Of a stretch of DNA of 64,000 nt, positions 44,150-52,072 are shown one piece after another. Position numbers and translations under genes: made by a program. Source of the stretch: Amycolatopsis sp. QT-25 (GTDB lineage Bacteria; Actinomycetota; Actinomycetes; Mycobacteriales; Pseudonocardiaceae); NCBI RefSeq assembly GCF_029369745.1, contig NZ_CP120210.1, positions 3,596,001 to 3,660,000 on the forward strand, read 5' to 3'. The notes under the pieces are model-generated. The model saw only the letters and a program-made list of their open reading frames with translations, was not told where the DNA came from and ran no database searches. Position 1 is the first letter of the stretch. Every line of letters starts with the position of its first letter.

Positions 44150-44234
44150 AACTTTCTCCGGCTCGGTGTCGAATCCGGCGTTCCCCGGTCGACGCAGTGT
44201 CGAAAGCAGTGCTGAACGACCAAGGAGAACCCAG

Positions 44235-44810
44235 ATGCGCACCCTGATCGCCACCGCCTTCGTCTCGCTCGACGGCGTCGTCGAGGCGCCCGGCGGGGAG
44301 CCGGGCTACCGCAATTCCGGCTGGACCTTCGACGGCATCCAATTCGACGAAGCGGCGTACGAACTCAAGGGCCGCGAGCAGGAGGAAGCCACGGCGATGA
44401 TGCTGGGCCGGGTCAGCTACCAGGCGTTCGCGCCGGTGTGGCCCACCATGACGGAGGAATTCGCCGGCTACGACGCGATGCCGAAGTACGTCGTTTCGAC
44501 CACGCTGCGGGAGGAGGATCTCGTCGGCGACTGGGGCGAGACCACGATCCTGCGGTCGCTCGACGACGTCGCGAAGCTGAAGGAGACCGAGGGCGGGCCG
44601 ATCATCCTCCACAGCAGCGCGGAACTGGACCGCGACCTCGCCGACGCCGGACTGATCGATCGTTACCACCTGCTCCTGTTCCCGGTGCTGCTCGGCGCGG
44701 GCAAGAAACTCTTCAGCGACACCGACAAGGACAAGCAGAACCTCGAACTCGTCGAGAGCGAGGCCTACTCCAACGGCGTCCAGAAGCTGGTCTACGACGT
44801 CGTCCGCTGA
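44235..44810 (+). CDS. Dihydrofolate reductase family protein (RibD C-terminal domain)
   Basis: A 191-residue protein of the RibD_C/DHFR-like fold (MRTLIATAFVSLDGVVEAPGG, MMLGRVSYQAFAPVWPT, KYVVSTTL, ADAGLIDRYHLLLFPVLLGAGKKLFSD). Members are NADPH-dependent reductases of varied substrates. ATG 44235 is preceded by AAGGAGA. It lies 85 bp after the response regulator and may be its target or cotranscribed (inference). Confidence 0.88.
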   Translation: MRTLIATAFVSLDGVVEAPGGEPGYRNSGWTFDGIQFDEAAYELKGREQEEATAMMLGRVSYQAFAPVWPTMTEEFAGYDAMPKYVVSTTLREEDLVGDWGETTILRSLDDVAKLKETEGGPIILHSSAELDRDLADAGLIDRYHLLLFPVLLGAGKKLFSDTDKDKQNLELVESEAYSNGVQKLVYDVVR

Positions 44811-44889
44811 TCGGACGCGCCGCCGCCGCGACGGACCGAGGCGCTCAGCACGGACTGGCCGTCCGGGTCGCCGGCGCCGCCTCAGGCGG

Positions 44890-45303
44890 TCAGGTGGCGG
44901 GGCAGGGCCAAGCGAGCCGGACCCTGGTCCCGGTGGGCGTGCTCGTCACCGAGACCTCCGGCGCGAAGGCACGGATGATCGGCAAGCCACGGCCGCCTTC
45001 CGCGCGGCGTCCGTCGCGCCAGCGGCCCTCGTCGGCGACGGTGATCTCGAGTCGGCCGTCCTCGTGGGCGGCGGTGATCGTCATGAGGTTGGCGTCGGTG
45101 CCGTCCGGGTACGCGTGCCGGACGACGTTCGTCATCGCCTCGTAGGCCGTGAGCTTGAGATCGTCGGCCAGTTCCCGGGGGAGACCGTGGTCGAGGGCCC
45201 ATTTGGCCAGAAGGTCCCGTAGCGCGGCCGCCTGCGCGGGGACGGCGGCCACCTCGAGGGTCAGTTCGTCGGCGGTCTGGCGTACCGGCTCGTCGATCGG
45301 CAT
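44890..45303 (-). CDS. Anti-sigma factor-like ATP-binding protein (RsbW/HATPase_c_2)
   Basis: A 137-residue HATPase_c_2 protein. The N-box is present (ADDLKLTAYEAMTNVVRHAY), with the G boxes DEGRWRDGRRAEGGRGLPII. Such proteins are kinases or anti-sigma factors that phosphorylate STAS antagonists. ATG 45303 (or GTG 45306) follows GAGGAG. It is divergent from a STAS protein, and a second STAS gene follows at 45821, giving an incomplete partner-switching module without a sigma factor or PP2C phosphatase nearby. Confidence 0.87.
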   Translation of the reverse strand: MPIDEPVRQTADELTLEVAAVPAQAAALRDLLAKWALDHGLPRELADDLKLTAYEAMTNVVRHAYPDGTDANLMTITAAHEDGRLEITVADEGRWRDGRRAEGGRGLPIIRAFAPEVSVTSTPTGTRVRLAWPCPAT

Positions 45304-45457
45304 CACGAAATTTCTCCTCGTCGCCCGCCGCGGTCCACGACCACCGGATCCGGTGACCAGATCAGGGCACCGGCCGGATCGGGACACGAGTGCCGCGCGA
45401 CCCGGTGTCGCCATCCGATATGTTCGAAAGCAGCGGGATGCCGATCGTAAGGGGTGG

Positions 45458-45808
45458 ATGACGGTGACGAGCGGAGACGGTGACAACCGGGAGATCCCGT
45501 TCTCGGTGACCGTCGTCAGGCCAGCGGGCACCGAGGTCGTCATCGCGGTGGCGGGGGAGATCGACCTGACGACCTCCGAAGACCTGAGGGAGACCTTCGA
45601 GGCGGCGCTGGAGCCGGCGCCCGGCAGGCTCGTCGTGGACCTCGAAGGGGTGGACTTCTGCGACTCCACCGGTCTGGCGACCCTGGTCAGGATCAACGAC
45701 CGGTGCGGCACCCAGGGGGTCGACCTGAGTTTCCTGCCGTCACCGACGATCCGGCGGCTGGCTTCGAAGACCGGCCTCTCGACGCTTCTGCCGCTCGCCG
45801 GGTCCTGA
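45458..45808 (+). CDS. STAS-domain anti-sigma factor antagonist
   Basis: A 116-residue single STAS domain (VVIAVAGEIDLTTSEDLRET, LVVDLEGVDFCDSTGLATLVRI). The phosphorylatable serine is the S of CDSTGL, as in RsbV/SpoIIAA, so it can be switched by an RsbW-type kinase, most simply the divergent gene at 44890. ATG 45458 follows AAGGGG. Confidence 0.9.
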   Translation: MTVTSGDGDNREIPFSVTVVRPAGTEVVIAVAGEIDLTTSEDLRETFEAALEPAPGRLVVDLEGVDFCDSTGLATLVRINDRCGTQGVDLSFLPSPTIRRLASKTGLSTLLPLAGS

Positions 45809-45820
45809 GTGCCGGGGCGG

Positions 45821-46261
45821 TCAGCGGTTCGTCACTTCGCGGATCGCCTGGTCGAGATGCCGGTACACGGCGATGCGGGCGTCGACCCTGAACAGCTGCA
45901 GCAACCGCAACACGGGCCGGGTGTCGGCGACGAGCCCGGTGGTGCGGTGTTCGGACTGGGCGCGCGCCGCGGCGGATTCGATGACCCGCAACCCGGCGAC
46001 GCCGAGGAAGCTCACCTGGGTGAGATCGAGCACCGTGGTCGCGGGGAGACGGCCGGCCAGTGCGAGTTCCAGTTTCCCGGCGGTGGCGAGGTCGATCTCC
46101 CCGGACGCGGCGACGACGAGGAGGTCTTGGCTCCACCGGATGCGGCGGACCTGCAACAACTCCTCGTCCGACGGACGCGGTGCGGGAACGCCTTGGCGGA
46201 TGACGGTGCGGAGGAGGGGGCCATCGCGGCTGCCTCGAGTGGACGGAATACGTTCGGTCAT
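45821..46261 (-). CDS. STAS-domain protein with altered phosphorylation site
   Basis: A 146-residue STAS protein (LLVVAASGEIDLATAGKLELAL, TTVLDLTQVSFLGVAGLRVIES). The usual DS/T-G-L phosphosite reads FLGVAGL, so both the aspartate and the phosphorylatable serine are missing; it could be a constitutive antagonist or act without phosphorylation. It begins with about 45 residues before the domain. ATG 46261 has GGGAG about 10 bases upstream. Convergent with the first STAS gene, with ends 13 bp apart. Confidence 0.82.
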   Translation of the reverse strand: MTERIPSTRGSRDGPLLRTVIRQGVPAPRPSDEELLQVRRIRWSQDLLVVAASGEIDLATAGKLELALAGRLPATTVLDLTQVSFLGVAGLRVIESAAARAQSEHRTTGLVADTRPVLRLLQLFRVDARIAVYRHLDQAIREVTNR

Positions 46262-46491
46262 GATGCTGATCTCCCGGATAACCGGGGATGAGACGGACAA
46301 CGGGCAAGCCTGCACAACAGCTGCGCAAGTCAACTCGCCGCCGCGTCGCCCCGGGAAAATTCTGGGCCGCGGACATGCGGGTCGTTCCAGCGGGCTGGTG
46401 GACTCAACCGCACATACTGCTCACCGTACGCTGCTCACCACGTCTGGCAATACCACGTGCGGTTAACGGTGGGATTCATCTCGGCGCACGA

Positions 46492-46830
46492 TCAATTCCG
46501 TAACGCCTTTTCCCAGGTATGGACCCACTTTTCCAGGGGATTCAACGCGTCGAGAAGCTGTTCACCCAGTGGGGTCAGGCGGTAGCCGTCTCCGCCCGTT
46601 TCGGCGATGCGCGCTTCGGTGAGCTCGGCGAGCCGTGTGGAGAGCACGCTCGACGACATGAATTCGCAGCGCCGCTGGAGTTCCCGGAAGCCGACTTCGC
46701 CTTGGCGCAGTTCCCAAATCACCCGAAGGGTCCACCGGCGCCCCAGCAGATCGAGTGCGGCCATGAGCGGGCGGCCGGTTTCGGAGCCGCGGACCGGCCG
46801 CCCGGGCCGCGGGATCGGGTGATCGGGCAT
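46492..46830 (-). CDS. HxlR-family winged-helix transcriptional regulator
   Basis: A 112-residue HxlR regulator (ALDLLGRRWTLRVIWELRQG, VGFRELQRRCEFMSSSVLSTRLAELTEARI, RLTPLGEQLLDALNPLEKWV). HxlR proteins often sense redox or aldehyde stress through a cysteine near the N-terminus; here the only cysteine is in RRCEFM. ATG 46830 follows AAGGGGA. Divergent from the AhpD/CMD-like gene; two palindromic sites lie between them. Confidence 0.9.
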   Translation of the reverse strand: MPDHPIPRPGRPVRGSETGRPLMAALDLLGRRWTLRVIWELRQGEVGFRELQRRCEFMSSSVLSTRLAELTEARIAETGGDGYRLTPLGEQLLDALNPLEKWVHTWEKALRN

Positions 46831-46844
46831 GGACGTCCCCTTGC

Positions 46845-46886
46845 GCTTCGACTTTCGAAGCAGCATAGTGGTTCGAAAGTCGAAGC
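46845..46886. promoter_or_regulatory. Double palindromic operator for the HxlR regulator
   Basis: Two 13-bp palindromes of the form TTCGA-N3-TCGAA (46847-46859 and 46872-46884), spaced 25 bp centre to centre, together form one large inverted repeat with 15-bp arms. They lie in the 69-bp divergent region between the HxlR gene (start 46830) and the CMD-like gene (start 46900), as expected for local autoregulation. Confidence 0.75.
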
Positions 46887-46899
46887 ACACGAGGTGGTC

Positions 46900-47457
46900 A
46901 TGGCACGTATCGCCCCATTCGCCCCGCCTTACGAGGCGGACGTCGAGCAAGCCCTTCGGAAATGGATGCCGCCCGGTGTGACACGGGAGCCGCTGGCGCT
47001 GTTCCGGGTGCTGCAGCGCCATCCGGGACTGGCCGCACGAATGCGCGTCCTGGGCGCCGGCCTGTTGACGCACGGGGAAGTGCCCGCGCTGGACCGGGAG
47101 ATCGTCATCGCGCGGGTCACCGCCCGATGCGGATGCCGCTACGAATGGGGTGTCCACGCCGCGGTCTACGCGGCGACGGTGGGTTTGACGCCGGATCGGC
47201 TCGAAGCCACCGTTTCCGGCGATTCCGGACATCCCGCCTGGTCCGCGCGGCATCGCGCGCTGATCCGCGCCGTCGACGAACTCCACGACACGGCAACGGT
47301 TTCCGATGGGGCGTGGGCCGCACTCGCCGAGCACTATCCGGCCTCGCAACTGCTGGAGCTGCTCGTGCTCGCGGGCTGGTACCGGACGATCGCGTACGTC
47401 GCCAACGGAGTCCGTCTCGAAGAAGAGTCTTGGGCGGCCCCGTATCCCGGCCGCTAG
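46900..47457 (+). CDS. AhpD/carboxymuconolactone decarboxylase-like protein
   Basis: A 185-residue helical protein of the CMD/AhpD-like family (EPLALFRVLQRHPGLAARMRVLG, LDREIVIARVTARCGCRYEWGVHAAVYA). The usual ExxCxxCxxxH disulphide centre is reduced to RCGCRYEWGVH, so one cysteine position is shifted. Probably controlled by the divergent HxlR regulator. ATG 46900 follows GAGG. Function unknown; perhaps peroxidase-like detoxification (inference). Confidence 0.82.
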   Translation: MARIAPFAPPYEADVEQALRKWMPPGVTREPLALFRVLQRHPGLAARMRVLGAGLLTHGEVPALDREIVIARVTARCGCRYEWGVHAAVYAATVGLTPDRLEATVSGDSGHPAWSARHRALIRAVDELHDTATVSDGAWAALAEHYPASQLLELLVLAGWYRTIAYVANGVRLEEESWAAPYPGR

Positions 47458-47666
47458 GGCCGGCGCGAGTCGATTTCCCCGGTTTCGTCCCGTTCCTGCT
47501 TCGAGGCCTTCCACGAGGCGAGCACGCACAGGAGTGCCGCCACGAAGCCGGCCGCGGTGAGTGTCCCGGCCCAGGCCGTACCGGTGGTGGCGAGAAGGTG
47601 GAGCTGGACCACGGCGGTGCACGTGTGGACGACCGCCAGGCCGAGCCACAACCGTTGCGTCGTCAT
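47454..47666 (-). CDS. Small membrane protein, two helices
   Basis: A 70-residue hypothetical protein with two hydrophobic segments (LWLGLAVVHTCTAVVQLHLL and LTAAGFVAALLCVLASW) and a charged C-terminal tail. ATG 47666 has GGAGG upstream. Its end overlaps the convergent CMD-like gene by 4 bp. No family recognised. Confidence 0.65.
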   Translation of the reverse strand: MTTQRLWLGLAVVHTCTAVVQLHLLATTGTAWAGTLTAAGFVAALLCVLASWKASKQERDETGEIDSRRP

Positions 47667-48023
47667 CGCCCTGCCTCCGCTCGCCCGGTACGGGGTCGAT
47701 CGCGGCGGGGCGTGATCGGGTCACCTCGTGACACAGAGCCGAGCCGTAGCACACGGCGGAGTCGCCTTACCCCGCAAGAGCGCGATCGTGCGACTTCGGT
47801 TCCCGCCGCGTCCGGCCCGCCCGGCGCCCACCGGTCCAATAGCGACGAGCCGACCCGGCCCTGCGCGGTGTCGCCGTCGTCCTGCCAGGCGTCGAAGCAC
47901 CGTTCTCGAAACCGTAGGAGCTGCCTCCCCGTCGGAGGCGTGTCATGATATCCGCGAACTTGATCGGCAAAGCGAACGATTCGTTCTTCGATCGTACGAT
48001 ATGGCGAACGACAAGGGGAAGCG
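47667..48023. other. 357-bp intergenic region ahead of the XRE-cupin gene
   Basis: No ORF with coding character was found. The last 50 bases hold the operator copies of the XRE-cupin regulator (47973-48011). The rest shows no hairpin or repeat that I can defend. Confidence 0.5.
47973..48011. promoter_or_regulatory. Operator cluster for the XRE-cupin regulator (autoregulatory)
   Basis: CGAACGA occurs at 47973-47979 and 48005-48011, and its complement TCGTTC at 47981-47986, so 47974-47986 is a perfect 13-bp palindrome; ATCGTACGAT (47991-48000) is a further 10-bp palindrome. The cluster ends 12 bp ahead of the XRE-cupin start. The same heptamer forms the operator at 48672. Confidence 0.6.
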
Positions 48024-48623
48024 GTGGAGGACGACACGCCCTCGATCCGGGACATGCTGGCGGTCAATCTGCGCGCGGCCAGGGCGGCGAGGGGTCTCTC
48101 GCTCTCGGAGCTCTCGCGACGGTCGGGTATCGGCAAGGCGACGCTGTCACAACTGGAGTCCGGCGCCGGCAATCCGACCATCGAGACCGTGTTCAGCCTG
48201 TCCAGGGTGCTGGAGGTGGCGATCTCGGATCTGCTCGACCACCGGGCGGGCGGTGGGCTCACCGTGGTGCGCGGCGCCGACGTCGAAGTGCTCAGCGGGG
48301 AGGGAGTGGATCTCCGGTCACTGCGGCGGATCGAGACCGGAGACGGCGTCTTCGAGGTGTACGACCAGGTGGTGCGCGGGGACGCGCCGCAGCGCTCCCA
48401 GGGCCACTTCGGGGTCGAGCACACCATCGTGCAGTCGGGTTCGCTGCGGGTCGAGGTGGCGGGCCGGGCAGTCGAGATCGGCCCGGGGGATTACGTCGCC
48501 TTCGACGCCCGCGAGCCGCACTGCTACACCGCTTCGAAGGGACCGGTGCACTCGGTCCTGCTCCTGCAGTACCGCGCCGACGAACGGCTCGACGGCCGGC
48601 CGCATCCCGTGCTGAAGGGCTGA
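48024..48623 (+). CDS. XRE-family regulator with C-terminal cupin sensor domain
   Basis: A 199-residue regulator. XRE helix-turn-helix at residues about 12-65 (NLRAARAARGLSLSELSRRS, GIGKATLSQLESGAGNPTIE); cupin_2 at 110-190 (HTIVQSGSLRVEVAGRAVEIGPGDYVAF, EPHCY). Such proteins control amine, polyamine, amino-acid or sarcosine catabolism. GTG 48024 follows AGGGGAA. It immediately precedes the FAD oxidase gene, whose promoter carries the same heptamer motif. Confidence 0.9.
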   Translation: MEDDTPSIRDMLAVNLRAARAARGLSLSELSRRSGIGKATLSQLESGAGNPTIETVFSLSRVLEVAISDLLDHRAGGGLTVVRGADVEVLSGEGVDLRSLRRIETGDGVFEVYDQVVRGDAPQRSQGHFGVEHTIVQSGSLRVEVAGRAVEIGPGDYVAFDAREPHCYTASKGPVHSVLLLQYRADERLDGRPHPVLKG

Positions 48624-48637
48624 CCGGGGCCAAGGTC

Positions 48638-48667
48638 TTGACACCTTTTCAGAGGCGAACTTACGCT
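48638..48667 (+). promoter_or_regulatory. Putative promoter of the FAD oxidase
   Basis: TTGACA (48638-48643), an 18-base spacer and TACGCT (48662-48667) lie 35-64 bp before the ATG at 48702. The operator inverted repeat begins 4 bp after the -10, so a bound repressor would cover the transcription start. Confidence 0.55.
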
Positions 48668-48671
48668 TCGA

Positions 48672-48691
48672 TCGTTCGCTTTACCGAACGA
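48672..48691. promoter_or_regulatory. Operator of the XRE-cupin regulator at the oxidase promoter
   Basis: TCGTTCG (48672-48678), 6-base spacer, CGAACGA (48685-48691): a perfect 7-bp inverted repeat built from the same heptamer as the regulator's own upstream region. Confidence 0.65.
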
Positions 48692-48701
48692 CGGAGGGTC
48701 G

Positions 48702-49874
48702 ATGAACCGAACGCGCGTGGTCGTGGCCGGTGCGGGCATCGTCGGCGCCGCGTGTGCCCGTGAGCTGAGCCGGGCGGGTTTCGACGTCGTGGTCGTGGAC
48801 CGCGGCCGTCCCGCCGGGGGCGCCACCTCGCACGGCGAGGGCAACATCCTCGTCTCGGACAAGGGGCCCGGCGCCGAACTCGAACTCGCGAAACTCTCGA
48901 TCGCGCTGTGGCCGCGGCTCGTCGCCGAGATCGTCGACGAGGACCCGCGTGCCGCTTCGGCGATCGAGTACGACCCCAAGGGCGGTATCGTGGTCGCCAC
49001 CACGGACGACGGCGCTCGCGCTCTCCCGGCGTTCGCCGCGTCGCAATCCGGTGTCCGCGCGGAGCCGTTGTCTCCCGGGGAACTCGCCGAAGCGGAACCC
49101 GCGCTGACCCCTGCGGTGACCGCCGCGTTCCACTACCCGGAAGACGCCCAGGTCCAGCCCGCGGGCGCGGCGCTGGCGCTGCTGGGCTCGGCGCTGCGTC
49201 ACGGCGCCCGGCTGCGCTCCGACACCGAGGTACTGGGCGCGTCCGTCCACAACGGACGGATCACCGGCGTCCGCGTGCCCGGCGAGGTCGTCGAAGCCGA
49301 CATCGTCGTGAACGCCGCGAGCCCGTGGGCCGGGCAGGTGTCGGCGCGCCTCGGCGCCCCGATCGCGGTCCGCCCTCGCCGGGGCGAGGTGCTGGTGACC
49401 ACCCCGATGCCCGGTGTCGTCCGGCACAAGGTCTACGACGCCGATTACGTCGGCGCGGTCGGTGCCGATTCGGGGGAGTTGCAGACCTCCGCCGTCGTCG
49501 AGTCGACCTGGGGCGGCACCGTGCTGATCGGTTCGTCACGCCGCCGGGTGGACTTCGACGACGCGATCCGCCCGGACGTGCTGAGTGCCATCGCGGGCAA
49601 GGCGCTGCGGCTGTTCCCGGCACTCGCCGACGTCGCCATCATGCGTGCGTACGGCGGTTTCCGGCCCTACGTGGACGACCACCTTCCGGTGCTGGGCGAG
49701 GATCCGCGGCTGGCCAACCTCTGGCACGCCACCGGGCACGAAGGTGCCGGGATCGGGCTGAGCGTCGGTACCGCCCGGTTGCTGCGCGAACTGCTGACCG
49801 GGACGGAGCCCGCGATGGGCGTCGGAGAGTTCACCGTGGACCGTCCGGCGGTAGTGGCGGAGGTGGCCGCGTGA
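48702..49874 (+). CDS. FAD-dependent amino-acid oxidase/dehydrogenase (DadA/glycine oxidase-like)
   Basis: A 390-residue DAO-family flavoprotein. The N-terminal Rossmann motif is VVVAGAGIVGAACARELSRAGFDVVVVDRG; GGATSHGEGNILVSDKGPGAELELAKLSIALW and the C-terminal GGFRPYVDDHLPVLGEDPRLANLWHATGHEGAGIGLSVGTARLL belong to the D-amino-acid/D-hydroxyproline dehydrogenase group. Beside a hydroxyproline-epimerase-like gene it most likely oxidises a D-imino acid such as cis-4-hydroxy-D-proline (inference). ATG 48702 follows GGAGGG. Regulated by the adjoining XRE-cupin protein. Confidence 0.9.
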   Translation: MNRTRVVVAGAGIVGAACARELSRAGFDVVVVDRGRPAGGATSHGEGNILVSDKGPGAELELAKLSIALWPRLVAEIVDEDPRAASAIEYDPKGGIVVATTDDGARALPAFAASQSGVRAEPLSPGELAEAEPALTPAVTAAFHYPEDAQVQPAGAALALLGSALRHGARLRSDTEVLGASVHNGRITGVRVPGEVVEADIVVNAASPWAGQVSARLGAPIAVRPRRGEVLVTTPMPGVVRHKVYDADYVGAVGADSGELQTSAVVESTWGGTVLIGSSRRRVDFDDAIRPDVLSAIAGKALRLFPALADVAIMRAYGGFRPYVDDHLPVLGEDPRLANLWHATGHEGAGIGLSVGTARLLRELLTGTEPAMGVGEFTVDRPAVVAEVAA

Positions 49875-49902
49875 GCGGAGGGCCGAACGGCGCCGGTACT
49901 TC

Positions 49903-50781
49903 GTGGCGCACCTGGACCACCTGCGGCGGTTTCTGATGAACGAGCCGCGCGGCCATTCGGCGATGAGCGGCGCGATCCTGCAGCCGTCGACCACGCCGGA
50001 CGCCGACTGGGGCGTGGTGTACATCGAGGTGTCCGGCTGCCTGCCGATGTGCGGGCACGGCACGATCGGCGTGGCGACCGTGCTGGTGGAGACCGGCATG
50101 GTCGAGGTGACCGAACCGAAGACCTTGGTACGCCTGGACACCCCGGCCGGGCTGGTGCACGCCGAGGTCGAGGTCCGGGACGGCCGCGCCGAACGCGTCA
50201 AGCTCCGCAACGTCGCGTCGTTCCTCGCCGAACGGGACGCGGTCGTCGAGGTGCCCGGCCTCGGCGAGGTGCGTTACGACCTGGCCTACGGCGGAAACTT
50301 CTACGCCATCCTCGGACTGTCCCAAGTGGACATCCCGTTCGACCGGGCGGGGAAGGACCGGATACTGGCCGCGGGGCTGGACATCATGGCGGCGATCAAC
50401 GGGCAGCGCCCGCCGAGACATCCGGCGGACCCGCTGATCGGCGGCTGCAAGCACGTCCAGTTCCTCGCTCCGGGGTCGGACGCCCGGGTCTCGCGGAACG
50501 CGATGGCGATCCATCCCGGCTGGATCGACCGGTCGCCGTGCGGCACCGGTACCTCGGCCCGGATGGCCCAGCTCCACGCCCGCGGCGAACTGCCGCTGCA
50601 CACGCCGTTCGAAAACAGCTCGTTCATCGGCACCACGTTCACCGGCGAACTGGTCGCCGAGACCACCGTCGGCGGCGTCCCCGCCGTGGTGCCGGAGTTC
50701 TCCGGGCGCGCGTGGATCACCGGCAACGCCACCTATCTGCTCGATCCGGACGACCCGTTCCCCGCAGGCTTCGTCCTCTGA
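49903..50781 (+). CDS. 4-hydroxyproline 2-epimerase / proline racemase family, apparently N-terminally truncated
   Basis: A 292-residue protein of the proline racemase family. Both catalytic cysteines of an epimerase are present: CGHG in CLPMCGHGTIG and C in SPCGTGTSA (a dehydratase would carry Ser/Thr at one). The canonical protein is about 330-345 residues and opens with a strand holding a DxHTxGE motif; here the frame begins abruptly at ERRRYFVAHLDHLRRFLMNEPRGH, directly after the oxidase stop, and the in-frame sequence upstream meets a TAG within 60 bases. GTG 49903 is the first usable start and has no good ribosome site. Probable partner of the oxidase in hydroxyproline catabolism; may be non-functional. 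Confidence 0.78.
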   Translation: MAHLDHLRRFLMNEPRGHSAMSGAILQPSTTPDADWGVVYIEVSGCLPMCGHGTIGVATVLVETGMVEVTEPKTLVRLDTPAGLVHAEVEVRDGRAERVKLRNVASFLAERDAVVEVPGLGEVRYDLAYGGNFYAILGLSQVDIPFDRAGKDRILAAGLDIMAAINGQRPPRHPADPLIGGCKHVQFLAPGSDARVSRNAMAIHPGWIDRSPCGTGTSARMAQLHARGELPLHTPFENSSFIGTTFTGELVAETTVGGVPAVVPEFSGRAWITGNATYLLDPDDPFPAGFVL

Positions 50782-50801
50782 GCGACAGTGCGGTCCGGAG
50801 C

Positions 50802-50857
50802 CGCAATTCGTCACCTGCTTGCGACGGAAGGACACCGCAAGCAGGTGACGAATTGCG
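50802..50857. terminator. Long perfect intergenic palindrome, 22-bp arms
   Basis: Arms 50802-50823 and 50836-50857 are perfectly complementary around a 12-base loop. It fills the gap between the convergent epimerase-like gene and amidohydrolase (TGA at 50858), as a bidirectional terminator would. Each arm is itself flanked by CGCAA/TTGCG. A single related arm is at 18266. Confidence 0.8.
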
Positions 50858-52072
50858 TCAGGGGGAGACCACGATGCCGGCCTGCACGATGTGCCGGAAC
50901 TTCTCCGGCTCGGCGAGGACGCCGATGTCCGCCAGCGGATCCCGGTCCACGACCAGCAGATCCGCGTGCGCGCCGGGGGCCAGCGTGCCGATCTCGCCGG
51001 TGAGGTTCAGCAGGTCCGCCGCGGTCGAGGTCGCGGAACGGAGCACCGCCAGCGGGGACTGGACCTCGGCACGCAACCGGAACTCGTGATTCTGGTGCCG
51101 GTGCATCCCGCCGAGCAGGTCGGTGCCGTACACCAGTTTCACCCCGCCCACGGCCGCCCGCTCGAGTGCGGCCATGCCCGCGCCGAGCACCTCGTCGACC
51201 TTGCGCCAGCTGGATTCCGGCAACCCGTGCTCACGTCCTTCCTCCTTCAGCGCCCAGTACGTGACCAGGGTCGGCACCAGGTACGCGTCGTGCCGGAGGA
51301 ACAGCTCGACGCTGCGGTCGTCGATCAGGTTGCCGTGCTCGATCGACCGCACACCCAGTTCCAGCGCACGGTTCACCGCGCGGGCGGTGTAGGCGTGCGC
51401 GGCGACGTACCGGTTGGCCGCTTCCGCCTCCTCGACGATCGCGCGCAGTTCCTCGGCGGAGTACTGCGTCGAGTCGATCCGGTCGGTGGGGGAGGCGACG
51501 CCGCCGGAGGCCATCACCTTGATGTGGTGCGCCCCCTTGCGCAGTTCGTCGCGCGCGGCCGCGCGGACCGCGTCGACCCCGTCGGCGACCCGGCCCAGAC
51601 CGGCGCAGCACGGGTGGTCTTCACTGGCGTTGGCGCCTCGGGTCCGGCTGTCGCCGTGCCCGCCCGTCTGGCTCAGCGCGCGTCCGCAGAACAGCAGGCG
51701 CGGACCGCGGAACAGGCCCTCGGCCTGCGCGTCGGCGAGACCGTAGTCGGCGCCGGAGGCGTCACGGACGGTGGTGAAGCCCCGGTCCAGCATCCGGCTC
51801 ATCGTACGGGCGCTGTGCGCGGCCACGTACGACGGCGACGACGTCGGCAGCGACCCCAGGTCCGCGGTCGAGGCGGTGACGTGCACGTGGGCGTCGACGA
51901 GACCGGGGAGCACGAACGCGCCGCGCAGATCCTCGGTCCGCGCGTCACCGGCGGTGAGACCCACGCCGATCTCGGCGATCCGGCCGTCGGCGCACCGGAG
52001 GTCGCCCTCGGTGTACTCGCCCTCGACCGGGTCGAGCAGGCGGGCGTTGCGCAGCAGCAGCGATCCGGTCAT
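50858..52072 (-). CDS. Metal-dependent amidohydrolase (Xaa-Pro dipeptidase/imidazolonepropionase-like)
   Basis: A 404-residue amidohydrolase. HxH in DAHVHVTAST (about residue 59), the carboxylated-lysine region HHIKVMASGGV (about 193), barrel histidines AAHAYTARAV and SIEHGNLID, and the barrel aspartate in YGTDLLGGMHRHQNHEF. The closest groups include prolidase-type and organophosphate acid anhydrolase-type enzymes; a proline-peptide role would fit the neighbouring hydroxyproline genes but is inference. ATG 52072 overlaps the GAF gene stop (ATGA). Confidence 0.88.
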   Translation of the reverse strand: MTGSLLLRNARLLDPVEGEYTEGDLRCADGRIAEIGVGLTAGDARTEDLRGAFVLPGLVDAHVHVTASTADLGSLPTSSPSYVAAHSARTMSRMLDRGFTTVRDASGADYGLADAQAEGLFRGPRLLFCGRALSQTGGHGDSRTRGANASEDHPCCAGLGRVADGVDAVRAAARDELRKGAHHIKVMASGGVASPTDRIDSTQYSAEELRAIVEEAEAANRYVAAHAYTARAVNRALELGVRSIEHGNLIDDRSVELFLRHDAYLVPTLVTYWALKEEGREHGLPESSWRKVDEVLGAGMAALERAAVGGVKLVYGTDLLGGMHRHQNHEFRLRAEVQSPLAVLRSATSTAADLLNLTGEIGTLAPGAHADLLVVDRDPLADIGVLAEPEKFRHIVQAGIVVSP

